A stretch of 11,987 nucleotides of DNA from DASSTY01 sp035760645 (lineage in GTDB: Bacteria; Gemmatimonadota; Gemmatimonadetes; Gemmatimonadales; GWC2-71-9), in contig DASTSO010000030.1 of NCBI GenBank assembly GCA_035760645.1, positions 1 to 11,987 on the forward strand, read 5' to 3'. The notes beneath the pieces are model-generated. The model was not told where the DNA came from, searched no databases, and saw only the letters and a list, made by a program, of their open reading frames with translations. The position numbers and the translations under genes are program-made. The stretch's first letter is position 1. Each line of letters opens with the position of its first letter. Positions 1 to 7,500 of this stretch are shown here, one piece after another.

Positions 1-959
<959 letters not shown>

Positions 960-960
<1 letters not shown>

Positions 961-1096
961 GCGGGACGGCGGGGCGGCGGGACGGCGGGACGGCGGGACG
1001 CGGATTTCGTGGGCGAGCCTCCGGTGATTACACCGGAGGCTCGCTTCACATCGGGGCGCGCTCCGGCCGTCCCGCCCACGCTCGCCGTCCCGCCCG
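960..1096. repeat. GC-rich palindromic repeat element, copy 1 (downstream of ahcY)
   Basis: Five tandem 8-bp units, GGCGGGAC with one variant GGCGGGGC, run in register from 960 to 999; the first base is the last base of the ahcY TAG. A central hairpin follows at 1013-1044. Two inverted units, GTCCCGCC, lie at 1069-1076 and 1087-1094, inside GCCGTCCCGCCC blocks that are the reverse complement of the left array. The whole can fold as a long outer stem around the hairpin. A second copy with the same order of parts lies at 5052-5166, after glnA on the other strand. Probably a dispersed chromosomal element that also acts as a terminator; that function is inferred. Confidence 0.75.
1013..1044 (+). 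terminator. Hairpin terminator of ahcY
   Basis: Perfect 14-bp stem GCGAGCCTCCGGTG with loop ATTA, 53 bases after the ahcY stop. The strand after the stem is TTCACA and has no real T-run, so it would be a strong-stem, weak-tail terminator. The stem core is shared with the hairpin downstream of glnA. Confidence 0.7.
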
Positions 1097-1097
1097 T

Positions 1098-1127
1098 CTG
1101 ACGCCCTTCTGATGCCCGTGGTATACT
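1098..1127 (+). promoter_or_regulatory. Sigma70-like promoter for the 1192 gene
   Basis: -35 CTGACG (1098-1103), an 18-bp spacer, and -10 TATACT (1122-1127) preceded by TGG, an extended -10. Predicted transcription start is near 1134, giving a leader of about 58 bases before the ATG at 1192. It directly abuts the right end of repeat element copy 1. Confidence 0.65.
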
Positions 1128-1191
1128 ATTCAACCGTATCCACCGTCGTCGGAAGCCCCTTCGTCACCCCCAATCCGGCTCGAGGTTGCTC

Positions 1192-2070
1192 ATGTCCGCA
1201 CGTCGCGGGGCGCTCGCCGCCCTCGTTCTCTGTGGTGCGCTCGTCCTCCCCGTCCCGGCCCACGCCCAGTTCGGCGGGCTCGGCAAGAAGCTCGGCAAGA
1301 AGATCGCCGGCGATAAGGCGGCCCAGGCGGCCGGGATCTCGGACGAGGGCGGCCGGGTCCAGACCGGCTCGGTGAAGTTCGACGAGAGCGTCGTCGAGAT
1401 CACCCCGGCCGCCCTCGACCGCCTCCTCAAGGGGCTCGCGGCCGAGCAGCAGGTGGCGGCGAAGATGGACGCGCAGGACCTCAAGCAGATCGACCGCCAG
1501 AACGAGGCGGCCCAGAAGGCGTACGAGAAGCAGCAGGCGGTCTACGAGAAGCAGCACGGCGCGTGGGAGAAGTGCGCCGACAAGGAGCGGGCGGGCATGG
1601 AGCAGGAGTCGGCCGCCCTTCAGGCGGAGGGCGCGGTCATGGCCGACTCGGCGAAGATGGAGGCGTTCTCCCGCCGCATGCAGGCGGCCCACCAGCGCGG
1701 CGACATGGCGGAGGTCCGCCGTCTGGCCGACTCGGTGAGCCGCGGCACCGGGGCCCTCTCCCAGCGGGCGAACGCCGCTGGCCAGCGCGCGCAGACGGGC
1801 GTCGTCGCGAAGTGCGGCGCCGAGCCGCAGGCGCCCGAGGCCCCGAACCGCACCGCGACGCTCACCTACAGCGACGTCCAGGACGCCGGCCGCAAGGCGA
1901 GCGGCTTCGACGGCCAGCAGTACCGGATCCTGCGCGAGCGGATCGCCCCCTACGTGCTGAGCAACGGGAAGAACTCGGTGCCGTTCGTCTACACGAAGAA
2001 CGAGCTCGCCGCGCTGCAGAGCCGGCTCGACGCGCTCGCGCCCTACGGCAACCTGCTCCGGAACTACTGA
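1192..2070 (+). CDS. Secreted coiled-coil protein of unknown function
   Basis: I do not recognise a named family. The 292-residue product starts with a clear Sec signal peptide: basic MSARR, a hydrophobic core at about 6-22, and likely cleavage after AHA at residue 25. Next comes a Gly/Lys-rich stretch (GGLGKKLGKK), then a long, highly charged helical region at about 85-200 rich in Ala, Glu, Gln and Lys, likely coiled coil, with the repeated phrase YEKQQAVYEKQ. Two cysteines, at 128 and 208, could form a disulfide in the periplasm. The C-terminal 220-292 looks globular (YSDVQDAGRKASGF, YRILRERIAPYV). The ATG at 1192 is chosen over the in-frame TTG at 1186 because GAGG at 1182-1185 lies six bases before it and the signal peptide then begins normally. 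The stop is seven bases before the next gene, so the two are probably co-transcribed from the promoter at 1098. Confidence 0.85.
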   Translation: MSARRGALAALVLCGALVLPVPAHAQFGGLGKKLGKKIAGDKAAQAAGISDEGGRVQTGSVKFDESVVEITPAALDRLLKGLAAEQQVAAKMDAQDLKQIDRQNEAAQKAYEKQQAVYEKQHGAWEKCADKERAGMEQESAALQAEGAVMADSAKMEAFSRRMQAAHQRGDMAEVRRLADSVSRGTGALSQRANAAGQRAQTGVVAKCGAEPQAPEAPNRTATLTYSDVQDAGRKASGFDGQQYRILRERIAPYVLSNGKNSVPFVYTKNELAALQSRLDALAPYGNLLRNY

Positions 2071-2077
2071 GGACGCG

Positions 2078-3061
2078 ATGCGCGCCGCCCGCCGGCTCCT
2101 CGCCGGCGCCCTGCTGCTGACCACGCCGGCCGCCCCGCTCGGGCGGCCGGCGTCGCGTGCGGCACTGCCCGCACTGCCCGCACTGCCCGCGCCGCCCGCG
2201 CCGCCCCCGGCGCTCGCGGTCGAGAGCGGCGGCGCGTGGCGCGAGTGGTGGCGGGCCGACCGGGCGCCGGCGCGCTGGCCCGCGGCGCTGCCGGTCGTGG
2301 CGAACGCGGTGCGCTGGCATCCGGCCGCGCCGGGGCTCGAGTGGGGCGAGCTGCGGCTGTCGGGCAGCGGCGAGGCGTGGCGCATCGGCGTGGTGCTCGC
2401 GCGCTTCGACCCCACGCAGCTCCGGCTCGACCTCGCCTACACCCCCGACCCGCTCGAGCGGCCGAACCGCTGGGACATCGGCGACGCGCCGGCCGACGCG
2501 GTGCTCGCCTTCAACGCCGGGCAGTTCGACGGGCACGGGCCGTGGGGCTGGCTCGTGCGCGACGGCGTCGAGCTGGGCGCCCCGCGCACCGGGCCGCTCG
2601 CGCCCGCGATCGTCGTGGATACCGCGGGTGCGCTCGCCTTCGTTCCCTTCGACAGTCTCGCCGCACGCCGCGCCCGCGGCGGACTGCGGCTCGCCTTCCA
2701 GTCCTACCCTGCGGTCCTCCTGGACGACGGCCTCGTGCCCGACGCGCTGCGCCGCGCGGGCGCGGGCGTGAGTCTCGTGCATCGCGACGCGCGCCTCGCC
2801 CTGGGCGAGCTGCGCGACGGGCGCTGGCTCGTCGCGCTCACGCGCTTCGAGGGACTGGGCGGCGCGCTCTCGAACCTTCCCTTCGGCCTCACCACGCCCG
2901 AGATGGCCGCCCTCCTCGGCGCCCTCGGCGCCGGGCGCGCCGTGCTGCTCGACGGCGGGATGTCGAGCCAGCTCCTGGTGCGCGACACCGCCGGCGCGTC
3001 CCACGCCTGGACCGGGCTGCGGCGCGTCCCGCTCGGACTGGTCGCCGTCCCCCGCCGCTGA
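2078..3061 (+). CDS. Phosphodiester glycosidase (NAGPA-like) family protein, exported
   Basis: A 327-residue protein matching the phosphodiester glycosidase domain, whose best-known member is the mammalian enzyme that uncovers mannose-6-phosphate; bacterial members have poorly known substrates. Family-like motifs are AFNAGQFDGHGPWGWLVRDG (about 144-163), FQSYPAVLLDDG (207-218), the FGLTTPEMAALLGALGA helix (269-285) and LLDGGMSSQLLV (290-301), an Asp-Gly-Gly-containing active-site strand. The N-terminus is basic and hydrophobic (residues 1-20), so the protein is probably exported, followed by an Ala/Pro-rich linker at about 28-46 encoded by 9-bp repeats. ATG at 2078 is preceded by GAGG at 2069-2072, which overlaps the upstream stop region, so translation may be coupled to the gene at 1192. 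Substrate cannot be told; a role in cell-surface glycan or exopolysaccharide processing is inference. Confidence 0.85.
   Translation: MRAARRLLAGALLLTTPAAPLGRPASRAALPALPALPAPPAPPPALAVESGGAWREWWRADRAPARWPAALPVVANAVRWHPAAPGLEWGELRLSGSGEAWRIGVVLARFDPTQLRLDLAYTPDPLERPNRWDIGDAPADAVLAFNAGQFDGHGPWGWLVRDGVELGAPRTGPLAPAIVVDTAGALAFVPFDSLAARRARGGLRLAFQSYPAVLLDDGLVPDALRRAGAGVSLVHRDARLALGELRDGRWLVALTRFEGLGGALSNLPFGLTTPEMAALLGALGAGRAVLLDGGMSSQLLVRDTAGASHAWTGLRRVPLGLVAVPRR
2162..2206 (+). repeat. 9-bp tandem repeat encoding an Ala-Pro-rich linker
   Basis: Three copies of GCACTGCCC (2162-2188) followed by two of GCGCCGCCC (2189-2206), read as Ala-Leu-Pro and Ala-Pro-Pro units between the signal sequence and the catalytic domain. 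Such in-frame arrays can change length between strains without breaking the gene. Confidence 0.8.
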
Positions 3062-3095
3062 GCGCCGCGCGCGAGCGTCCCGTCCGGCGGTGACC

Positions 3096-3122
3096 GCGCG
3101 CACCGCCGCCGGCGGGGCGCGC
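3096..3122 (+). terminator. Hairpin terminator after the phosphodiester glycosidase gene
   Basis: Twelve-position stem GCGCGCACCGCC against GGCGGGGCGCGC with one A/G mismatch and a three-base loop, followed by the T-rich GTGCTTATTTC. It lies 35 bases after the stop at 3061. The T-rich tail also supplies the only -10-like box for the next gene. Confidence 0.5.
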
Positions 3123-3126
3123 GTGC

Positions 3127-3132
3127 TTATTT
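3127..3132 (+). promoter_or_regulatory. Possible -10 box of a leaderless lipoprotein mRNA
   Basis: TTATTT ends seven bases before the ATG at 3140, which has no Shine-Dalgarno-like sequence in front of it. No convincing -35 is seen. The call rests mainly on the same geometry at the marR and uup starts. Confidence 0.3.
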
Positions 3133-3139
3133 CGTCGCC

Positions 3140-4171
3140 ATGCCGCGCCCCGCTCGCCTCCCGCTCCTCGTCCCGCTCGCCCTGCTCGCCGCCGCCGCGG
3201 CCTGCGGGCCCAGCGACTTCGGCCGCGGCCCGGGCAGTCGCGGCGCGAGCGAGGCCCGGGGCGCGAGCGGCGAGCGCGGGGGCATCGAGACCGCGCTCGC
3301 CGACACGGCGGCCCCCGGTGCCGTCGTCGCGGACCAGGACACCGCACTCCGCTCGACCGCCGGTACCGGCGTCCTCATCCGCTTCAATCTCAAGGGTGCG
3401 CCGACGCGCCAGGTCGAGCTCCCGCCGGCGCTCGACGAGATCAGCGGGATCGCCTTCGACGCACGGGGCCGTCTCTTCGCTCACGGCGACGAGACCGGCA
3501 CCATCTGGCGGCTCGACCCCGCGACGGGCAGGGTCCTCGCGCGCTTCGCCCTGACGGACGAGACGGGCGACGGGAAGGGCGCCGGCAAGGGCGCGGTGCA
3601 CGCCGACTTCGAGGACATCCAGGTGGTGGGCGACCGCATCTGGCTCGTCACGAGCGACGGCGTGCTCTACGAGACGCGCGAGGGCGCCGACGGCGAGCGC
3701 GTGCCGTTCACGCGCTACGACACGGGACTCGGCAAGCGCTGCGAGGTCGAGGGGCTCACCTTCGACGCCTCGACCGACGCGCTGCTCCTGCTCTGCAAGC
3801 ACGCGCGCACGAAGGCGTGGGACCGCGAGGTGATCGTCCTGGGCTTCCCGCTCGACCGGAAGCAGCTCGAGGCGACACCCCGCATCGCGGTTCCCTTCGC
3901 GCGCCTCGCGCCGCTCACCGGCGAGAAGGCCTTCCACGGCTCGGCCTTCGTGCGCGCGCCGCGCTCGGGCAACCTCGTCCTGATCGCCGGCCCGCAGCGG
4001 GCCTACGCAGAGGTGAGCAGCACCGGTCAGGTGCTCGGGGGCGGCCAGCTCGACCGCAAGTACCACCGTCAGCCCGAGGGCATCGCCTTCGCGCCCGACG
4101 GCAGTCTCCTCATCAGCGACGAGGCCGCGGGGAAGCGGGCGACGGTGGCGGCGTATACGGCCAAGCCCTGA
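3140..4171 (+). CDS. Lipoprotein with SdiA-regulated / phytase-like beta-propeller domain
   Basis: A 343-residue predicted lipoprotein. The N-terminus has a hydrophobic stretch ending in LLAAAAAC; Cys22 is the likely lipidated residue, with Ala at -3 instead of the more usual Leu. Residues 23-75 form a low-complexity Gly/Ser/Ala/Arg linker. Residues 78-340 show propeller-like blades typical of SdiA-regulated and esterase-like phytase-fold proteins: DEISGIAFDARGRLFAHGDE (99-118), WRLDPATGRVLARF, DFEDIQVVGDRIWLVTSDG (156-174), CEVEGLTFDASTDALLLLCK (201-220), and QPEGIAFAPDGSLLISDE (311-328). The recurring acidic motifs (FEDI, VEGL, PEGI) suit metal or phosphate-ester binding, but no catalytic activity can be assigned. 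Its own putative -10 box and the hairpin at 3096 suggest separate transcription from the upstream pair. The stop codon is flush with the terminator beginning at 4172. Confidence 0.85.
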   Translation: MPRPARLPLLVPLALLAAAAACGPSDFGRGPGSRGASEARGASGERGGIETALADTAAPGAVVADQDTALRSTAGTGVLIRFNLKGAPTRQVELPPALDEISGIAFDARGRLFAHGDETGTIWRLDPATGRVLARFALTDETGDGKGAGKGAVHADFEDIQVVGDRIWLVTSDGVLYETREGADGERVPFTRYDTGLGKRCEVEGLTFDASTDALLLLCKHARTKAWDREVIVLGFPLDRKQLEATPRIAVPFARLAPLTGEKAFHGSAFVRAPRSGNLVLIAGPQRAYAEVSSTGQVLGGGQLDRKYHRQPEGIAFAPDGSLLISDEAAGKRATVAAYTAKP

Positions 4172-4222
4172 TCGACCACAACCCTCCGATGCTCATCGCG
4201 AGCATCGGAGGGTTGTGGTCGA
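4172..4222. terminator. Strong bidirectional hairpin between convergent genes
   Basis: A perfect 23-bp stem (4172-4194 with 4200-4222) around the five-base loop ATCGC, starting at the base after the TGA of the lipoprotein gene and 38 bases beyond the stop of the convergent M50 gene. The inner core CCTCCGATG resembles the CCTCCGGTG core of the hairpins at 1013 and 5089. There is no clear T-tract on either side. Confidence 0.8.
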
Positions 4223-4260
4223 ACGGCGCTCCCTGACCGCCCTGGGCCGCCCTCGACCGC

Positions 4261-4833
4261 CTAGACGCCCGCCTCCCGCATCGCCCGGAGGTGCGCCAGC
4301 AGATGCACCCCGTCGGAGGAGAAGCAGGGGAGCAGGTTCAGATAGCCGCTGAAGTTGGCGACGACGCCGAAGATGCCGAGGAGCTGGCCGAGGCCGCCGG
4401 CGCCGTGGGGCTGGAGCGCCCAGGCGGCGAAGGCGACGGTGGCGAGCAGGTTGGCGAAGCCGCCGGCGGCGGAGATGATCGGGGCGCGCCAGGCGCCGGG
4501 CACCCAGACGAAGCGCCAGAAGCCGGGGCGGATGTCGCGGTAGCCGATGGCGACGGCGTCGGCGTCGAGCAGCTGGACCGAGCCGACGAGCGGGACGAGG
4601 CCGATGCGCACCCGGCAGCCGCGGATCGTGCGCGACCAGATCGTGGGGCCGATGCCGAGATTGATCGCCCAGATCCGCACGCCCAGGAGCAGCGCAGCGA
4701 GCGCGTGCCCGAGCTCGTGGACGACCATCGCGAGCCAGCACATCGCCACCCCGAGCGCCAGGACGACGAGCGTCTCCGACGAGATGACCGGCGATGCGGC
4801 GGCGGCCGCGGCCGCGGCATGCATCAGGAACAT
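4261..4833 (-). CDS. M50-like (site-2 protease family) membrane metalloprotease
   Basis: A 190-residue, strongly hydrophobic protein. Residues 20-50 form a membrane segment carrying the zinc motif HELGH (39-43) followed by ALAALLLGVRIWAINLGIGP, as in site-2 proteases. Further membrane segments lie at about 117-140 and 147-165. The second family motif appears as NLLPCFSSDGVHLL (166-179): Asn166, Pro169 and Asp174-Gly175 correspond to the family's N-x-x-P...DG zinc-ligand segment, with Ser in place of the usual Leu before Asp. No PDZ domain is present, so this is a minimal catalytic core. It would cut substrates within the membrane; the substrate is unknown. ATG at 4833 is preceded on the minus strand by GGAGG (4840-4844) six bases away, a good start. 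The gene is convergent with the lipoprotein gene and ends TAG followed by GCGG. Confidence 0.85.
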   Translation of the reverse strand: MFLMHAAAAAAAASPVISSETLVVLALGVAMCWLAMVVHELGHALAALLLGVRIWAINLGIGPTIWSRTIRGCRVRIGLVPLVGSVQLLDADAVAIGYRDIRPGFWRFVWVPGAWRAPIISAAGGFANLLATVAFAAWALQPHGAGGLGQLLGIFGVVANFSGYLNLLPCFSSDGVHLLAHLRAMREAGV

Positions 4834-5050
4834 CGACGTCCTCCCTTCCAGACCGGCGCCTCAGGATCGCCGGTCCCGCCGACGTCCCCACCCATTTCGG
4901 TCGGCAAGCCACGTACCGCCCGCCCAGCCGACTCGACCCCGTTGCCGTGCAACGACTTGCGAGACCCGTTCCCGGTCCCGCCCACGGCGCCTCCCGTTGT
5001 TTTGCTAGATAACCGGGCGGAGTGAGGGGTGCCGGGGTCTGGGTCACAGC
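4834..5050. other. Non-coding gap between the M50 gene and the glnA-side repeat element
   Basis: About 217 bases with no supported gene. It must hold the M50 gene's minus-strand promoter, but only a weak -10-like TATCTA with an AT-rich patch near 5004-5018 is visible and no -35. A small perfect hairpin, CGTTGC-CGT-GCAACG, lies at 4940-4954. The long minus-strand open frame through here has no start or family resemblance. Confidence 0.4.
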
Positions 5051-5051
5051 G

Positions 5052-5166
5052 GGCGGGAGGGCGGGACGGCGGGACACTCACCAATGCAACGAGCCTCCGG
5101 TGTCATCACCGGAGGCTCGTACCGCATCGGGACCTCCCGCCGTCCCGCCGCTCCCGCCGTTCCGCC
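5052..5166. repeat. GC-rich palindromic repeat element, copy 2 (downstream of glnA)
   Basis: Same parts as the element at 960-1096, reading in the direction of the upstream gene (minus strand here). The array begins in the glnA TAG, with units that are the complement of GTTCCGCC (5159-5166), CTCCCGCC (5151-5158), GTCCCGCC (5142-5149) and CTCCCGCC (5134-5141). The 14-bp hairpin at 5089-5120 follows, then the inverted units GGCGGGAC (5068-5075), GGCGGGAC (5060-5067) and GGCGGGAG (5052-5059). Bases just after the hairpin are also similar between copies (TTCACATCGG and TTGCATTGG), so the two are related by descent and not only by composition. Confidence 0.75.
5089..5120 (-). terminator. glnA: Hairpin terminator of glutamine synthetase III
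   Basis: Perfect 14-bp stem ACGAGCCTCCGGTG with loop ATGA on the minus strand, 45 bases after the glnA stop. It differs from the ahcY hairpin only in the outermost base pair and one loop base. The following minus-strand sequence TTGCATTGG is only weakly T-rich. Confidence 0.7.
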
Positions 5167-7361
5167 TACTTCAGGTGCAACAGCTCCCGATACGTCGGCA
5201 GCATCCACAGTTCGGCGGCCACCTGGGCCTCGATCGCGTCGGCCACGGTGCGGAGCTGGGCCATGGCGGGGCGGACCTTGGTGTTGATGTGCTGCGCGTG
5301 CTTGAGCGGGTCGGCGTCGTGGTACTGACAGGCCTGCTCGAGCGCGCCGATGCCGCGGCGGAGCTGGCCCACGAGGCCGACGAACTCCTGGAGCTGGGTC
5401 CGGGTCGCCTCGTCCGCGACGCCGGCGGCGTCGGTCGCGGCCACCGCGTCGGCCACGAGCGCCTGGTGCCGGAGCGCGGCGGGGAGGATGTGGCCGCGGG
5501 CCATCGACACCATCGTCTCGGCCTCGATCTGGAGCTGCTTGACCCACTTCTCCACGGCGATGTGCATGCGGCTCTCGACCTCGGCCTTCGTCAGCACGCC
5601 GTACTTCTTGAAGAGGTCGGTCGTCTTCTTCGCCTTGAGGACGGGGAAGGCGGCCACCGAGTCGCGCAGGTTCGGGAGCCCGCGGCGCTCGGCCTCCTCG
5701 TGCCACTCGCGCGAGTAGCCGTCGCCGTTGAAGATGACGCGCTTGTGCTGCTTGATGATGCCCTGGAGCGCGCCGATGACCGCCTCCTGGAACTTCGCCT
5801 CGTTGCCGTTGCGGCCGGTGCGGCCGAGCGCCTTCTCGATCTCGGTGGCGATGTGGTCCACCGACTCGGCGACGATCGTGTTGAGCACGGTGGTGGGCCA
5901 GGCGATGGAGGCCGAGGAGCCCACGGCGCGGAACTCGAACTTGTTGCCGGTGAAGGCGAAGGGGCTCGTGCGGTTGCGGTCGCCCGAGTGGCGCGGCAGC
6001 TGCGGGAGCGTGCGGGCGCCGAGCTCGAGGGTGCCGCCGCGCAGCGTGCGCTTCGGCGTGCCCTGCTCGATCTGCTCGAGGATGTCGGTGAGCATCTCGC
6101 CGAGGAACATCGAGATGATCGCCGGCGGGGCCTCGTTGGCGCCCAGCCGGTGGTCGTTGCCCGCCGAGGCGATCGTCGCGCGCAGCAGGTCGGCGTGCAG
6201 GTCCACCGCGCGCACCGCGGCGCAGAGGAAGACGAGGAACTGCAGGTTCGTGTGCGTGTCGTCCTGCGGGTCGAGCAGGTTGACGCCGGTGTCGGTGGAG
6301 ATCGACCAGTTGACGTGCTTGCCCGAGCCGTTGATGCCGGCGAACGGCTTCTCGTGCACGAGGCAGGCGAGCCCGTAGCGCTGCGCGACGCGCTTCAGCG
6401 TCTCCATGAGCACCATCTGGTGGTCGCTGGCGATCTGCGCCGACTCGAAGATGGGCGCGATCTCGTACTGCCCCGGCGCGACCTCGTTGTGGCGCGTCTT
6501 CACGGGGACGCCGAGGCGGTAGAGCTCGCGCTCGCTCTCGGCCATGAAGGCGAGGACGCGCTGCGGGATGGTGCCGAAGTAGTGGTCCTCGAGCTGCTGG
6601 CCCTTCGGGGGCCGGGCGCCGAAGAGGGTGCGCTCGCAGGTGAGCAGGTCGGGCCGCTTGAAGTAGAGGTCGCGGTCGACGAGGAAGTACTCCTGCTCGG
6701 GGCCGACGGTGGTGACGATGCGGTTCACGTCCACGTCGGTGCCGAAGAGCCGCAGGATGCGCAGCGCCTGCTTGCCGAGCGCCTCCATGGAGCGCAGGAG
6801 CGGGATCTTGGTGTCGAGCGCCTCGCCGGTCCAGCTGACGAACGCCGTGGGGATGCAGAGCGTGACGACGTCGTTCTCGCCCCGCATGAGGAAGGCCGGG
6901 CTCGTGGGGTCCCAGGCGGTGTAGCCGCGGGCCTCGAAGGTGGCGCGCAGGCCGCCCGAGGGGAAGCTCGAGGCGTCGGGCTCGCCCTGGACGAGCTCGC
7001 TGCCGGGGAAGTTGTAGATCACGCCCCCCTGCCCGTCGGGCGAGATGAGCGAGTCGTGCTTCTCGGCGGTGAGGCCGGTGAGGGGCTGGAACCAGTGGGT
7101 GTAGTGCGTGGCGCCACGCTCGATCGCCCAGTCCTTCATGGTGGCGGCGACGGCGTCGGCCACCCGGGGGTCGAGCGGCTCGCCGAGGTCGATGGTGCGG
7201 ACGAGGCTCTTGTAGATGTCGCGCGGGAGGCGCTGCCGCATGACGCGGCGGCTGAAGACGTCGGCGCCGAAGATCTCGTCGATGCGGTCGACGACTCCGG
7301 CGCCGACCGGCGAGCGTGGGGTGGCGGCTCCGTTGCGATAGGTCGGGGTCGTGGCGGTCAT
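5166..7361 (-). CDS. glnA: Glutamine synthetase type III (GSIII, GlnN-type)
   Basis: ATP-dependent synthesis of glutamine from glutamate and ammonium in the cytosol, the entry point of ammonium assimilation. The 731-residue length is that of the large type III enzymes, not the roughly 450-470 of type I. Motifs in order are a GSIII N-terminal domain with THWFQPLTG (86-96) and EKHDSLI; VGPEQEYFLVDRDLY (219-233), a metal-binding segment; HNEVAPGQYEIAPIFE (291-306); GINGSGKHVNWS (342-353); GNDHRLGANEAPPAIIS (401-417); NRTSPFAFTGNKFEFRAVGS (463-482), with the substrate and nucleotide residues; and VIFNGDGYSREW (542-553). The C-terminal 600-731 is helical. ATG at 7361 is chosen because GAGG (7367-7370) lies five bases upstream; the open frame beyond it lacks family resemblance. 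It diverges from the MarR gene, with 139 bases between starts. The TAG stop opens repeat element copy 2. Confidence 0.96.
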   Translation of the reverse strand: MTATTPTYRNGAATPRSPVGAGVVDRIDEIFGADVFSRRVMRQRLPRDIYKSLVRTIDLGEPLDPRVADAVAATMKDWAIERGATHYTHWFQPLTGLTAEKHDSLISPDGQGGVIYNFPGSELVQGEPDASSFPSGGLRATFEARGYTAWDPTSPAFLMRGENDVVTLCIPTAFVSWTGEALDTKIPLLRSMEALGKQALRILRLFGTDVDVNRIVTTVGPEQEYFLVDRDLYFKRPDLLTCERTLFGARPPKGQQLEDHYFGTIPQRVLAFMAESERELYRLGVPVKTRHNEVAPGQYEIAPIFESAQIASDHQMVLMETLKRVAQRYGLACLVHEKPFAGINGSGKHVNWSISTDTGVNLLDPQDDTHTNLQFLVFLCAAVRAVDLHADLLRATIASAGNDHRLGANEAPPAIISMFLGEMLTDILEQIEQGTPKRTLRGGTLELGARTLPQLPRHSGDRNRTSPFAFTGNKFEFRAVGSSASIAWPTTVLNTIVAESVDHIATEIEKALGRTGRNGNEAKFQEAVIGALQGIIKQHKRVIFNGDGYSREWHEEAERRGLPNLRDSVAAFPVLKAKKTTDLFKKYGVLTKAEVESRMHIAVEKWVKQLQIEAETMVSMARGHILPAALRHQALVADAVAATDAAGVADEATRTQLQEFVGLVGQLRRGIGALEQACQYHDADPLKHAQHINTKVRPAMAQLRTVADAIEAQVAAELWMLPTYRELLHLK

Positions 7362-7424
7362 CCGGGCCTCGGGGGCAGGGGTGGCGGGCGGCGCGCGCGG
7401 AGGGGGGAGCGCCGCGGACGCCCT

Positions 7425-7453
7425 ACGGTAACGCTCGGCGGCCCGGAATTCAA
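7425..7453 (-). promoter_or_regulatory. Candidate glnA promoter
   Basis: On the minus strand, -35 TTGAAT (7453-7448), a 17-bp spacer, and -10 TACCGT (7430-7425). Hexamer matches are 4/6 and 3/6, so it is modest. It would give a leader of about 57 bases before the ATG at 7361. Confidence 0.45.
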
Positions 7454-7457
7454 ATTC
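7446..7457. promoter_or_regulatory. Possible operator in the glnA-marR divergent region
   Basis: GAATT-CA-AATTC is a small perfect inverted repeat in an AT-rich island of an otherwise about 70% GC region. It covers the predicted glnA -35 and lies just upstream of the marR -35. MarR-family dimers bind AT-rich palindromes near their own promoters; binding here is inference. Confidence 0.35.
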
Positions 7458-7464
7458 GCTCGTC

Positions 7465-7493
7465 TGTACAAAAGTCGTCGCCACGGCTATATT
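7465..7493 (+). promoter_or_regulatory. marR promoter, probably giving a leaderless mRNA
   Basis: -35 TGTACA (7465-7470), a 17-bp spacer, and -10 TATATT (7488-7493). The -10 ends seven bases before the GTG at 7501, so transcription should begin at or within a base or two of the start codon; there is no Shine-Dalgarno sequence. Confidence 0.6.
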
Positions 7494-7500
7494 TTCCGCC

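Noticed and set aside
1112..1375. Small plus-strand open frame overlapping the promoter and start of the 1192 gene
   Set aside because: Ser/Arg/Pro-rich out-of-frame translation that covers the promoter. The signal-peptide gene in the other frame is clearly the real one.
2162..2206. 9-bp repeats considered as a regulatory or CRISPR-like array
   Set aside because: The period is a multiple of three, lies inside a coding frame, has no spacers, and encodes a simple Ala-Pro linker.
1862..4066. A 734-codon minus-strand open frame across the glycosidase and lipoprotein genes
   Set aside because: It crosses three good plus-strand coding regions and a terminator, and its product is compositional Arg/Ala/Gly/Glu with no motifs.
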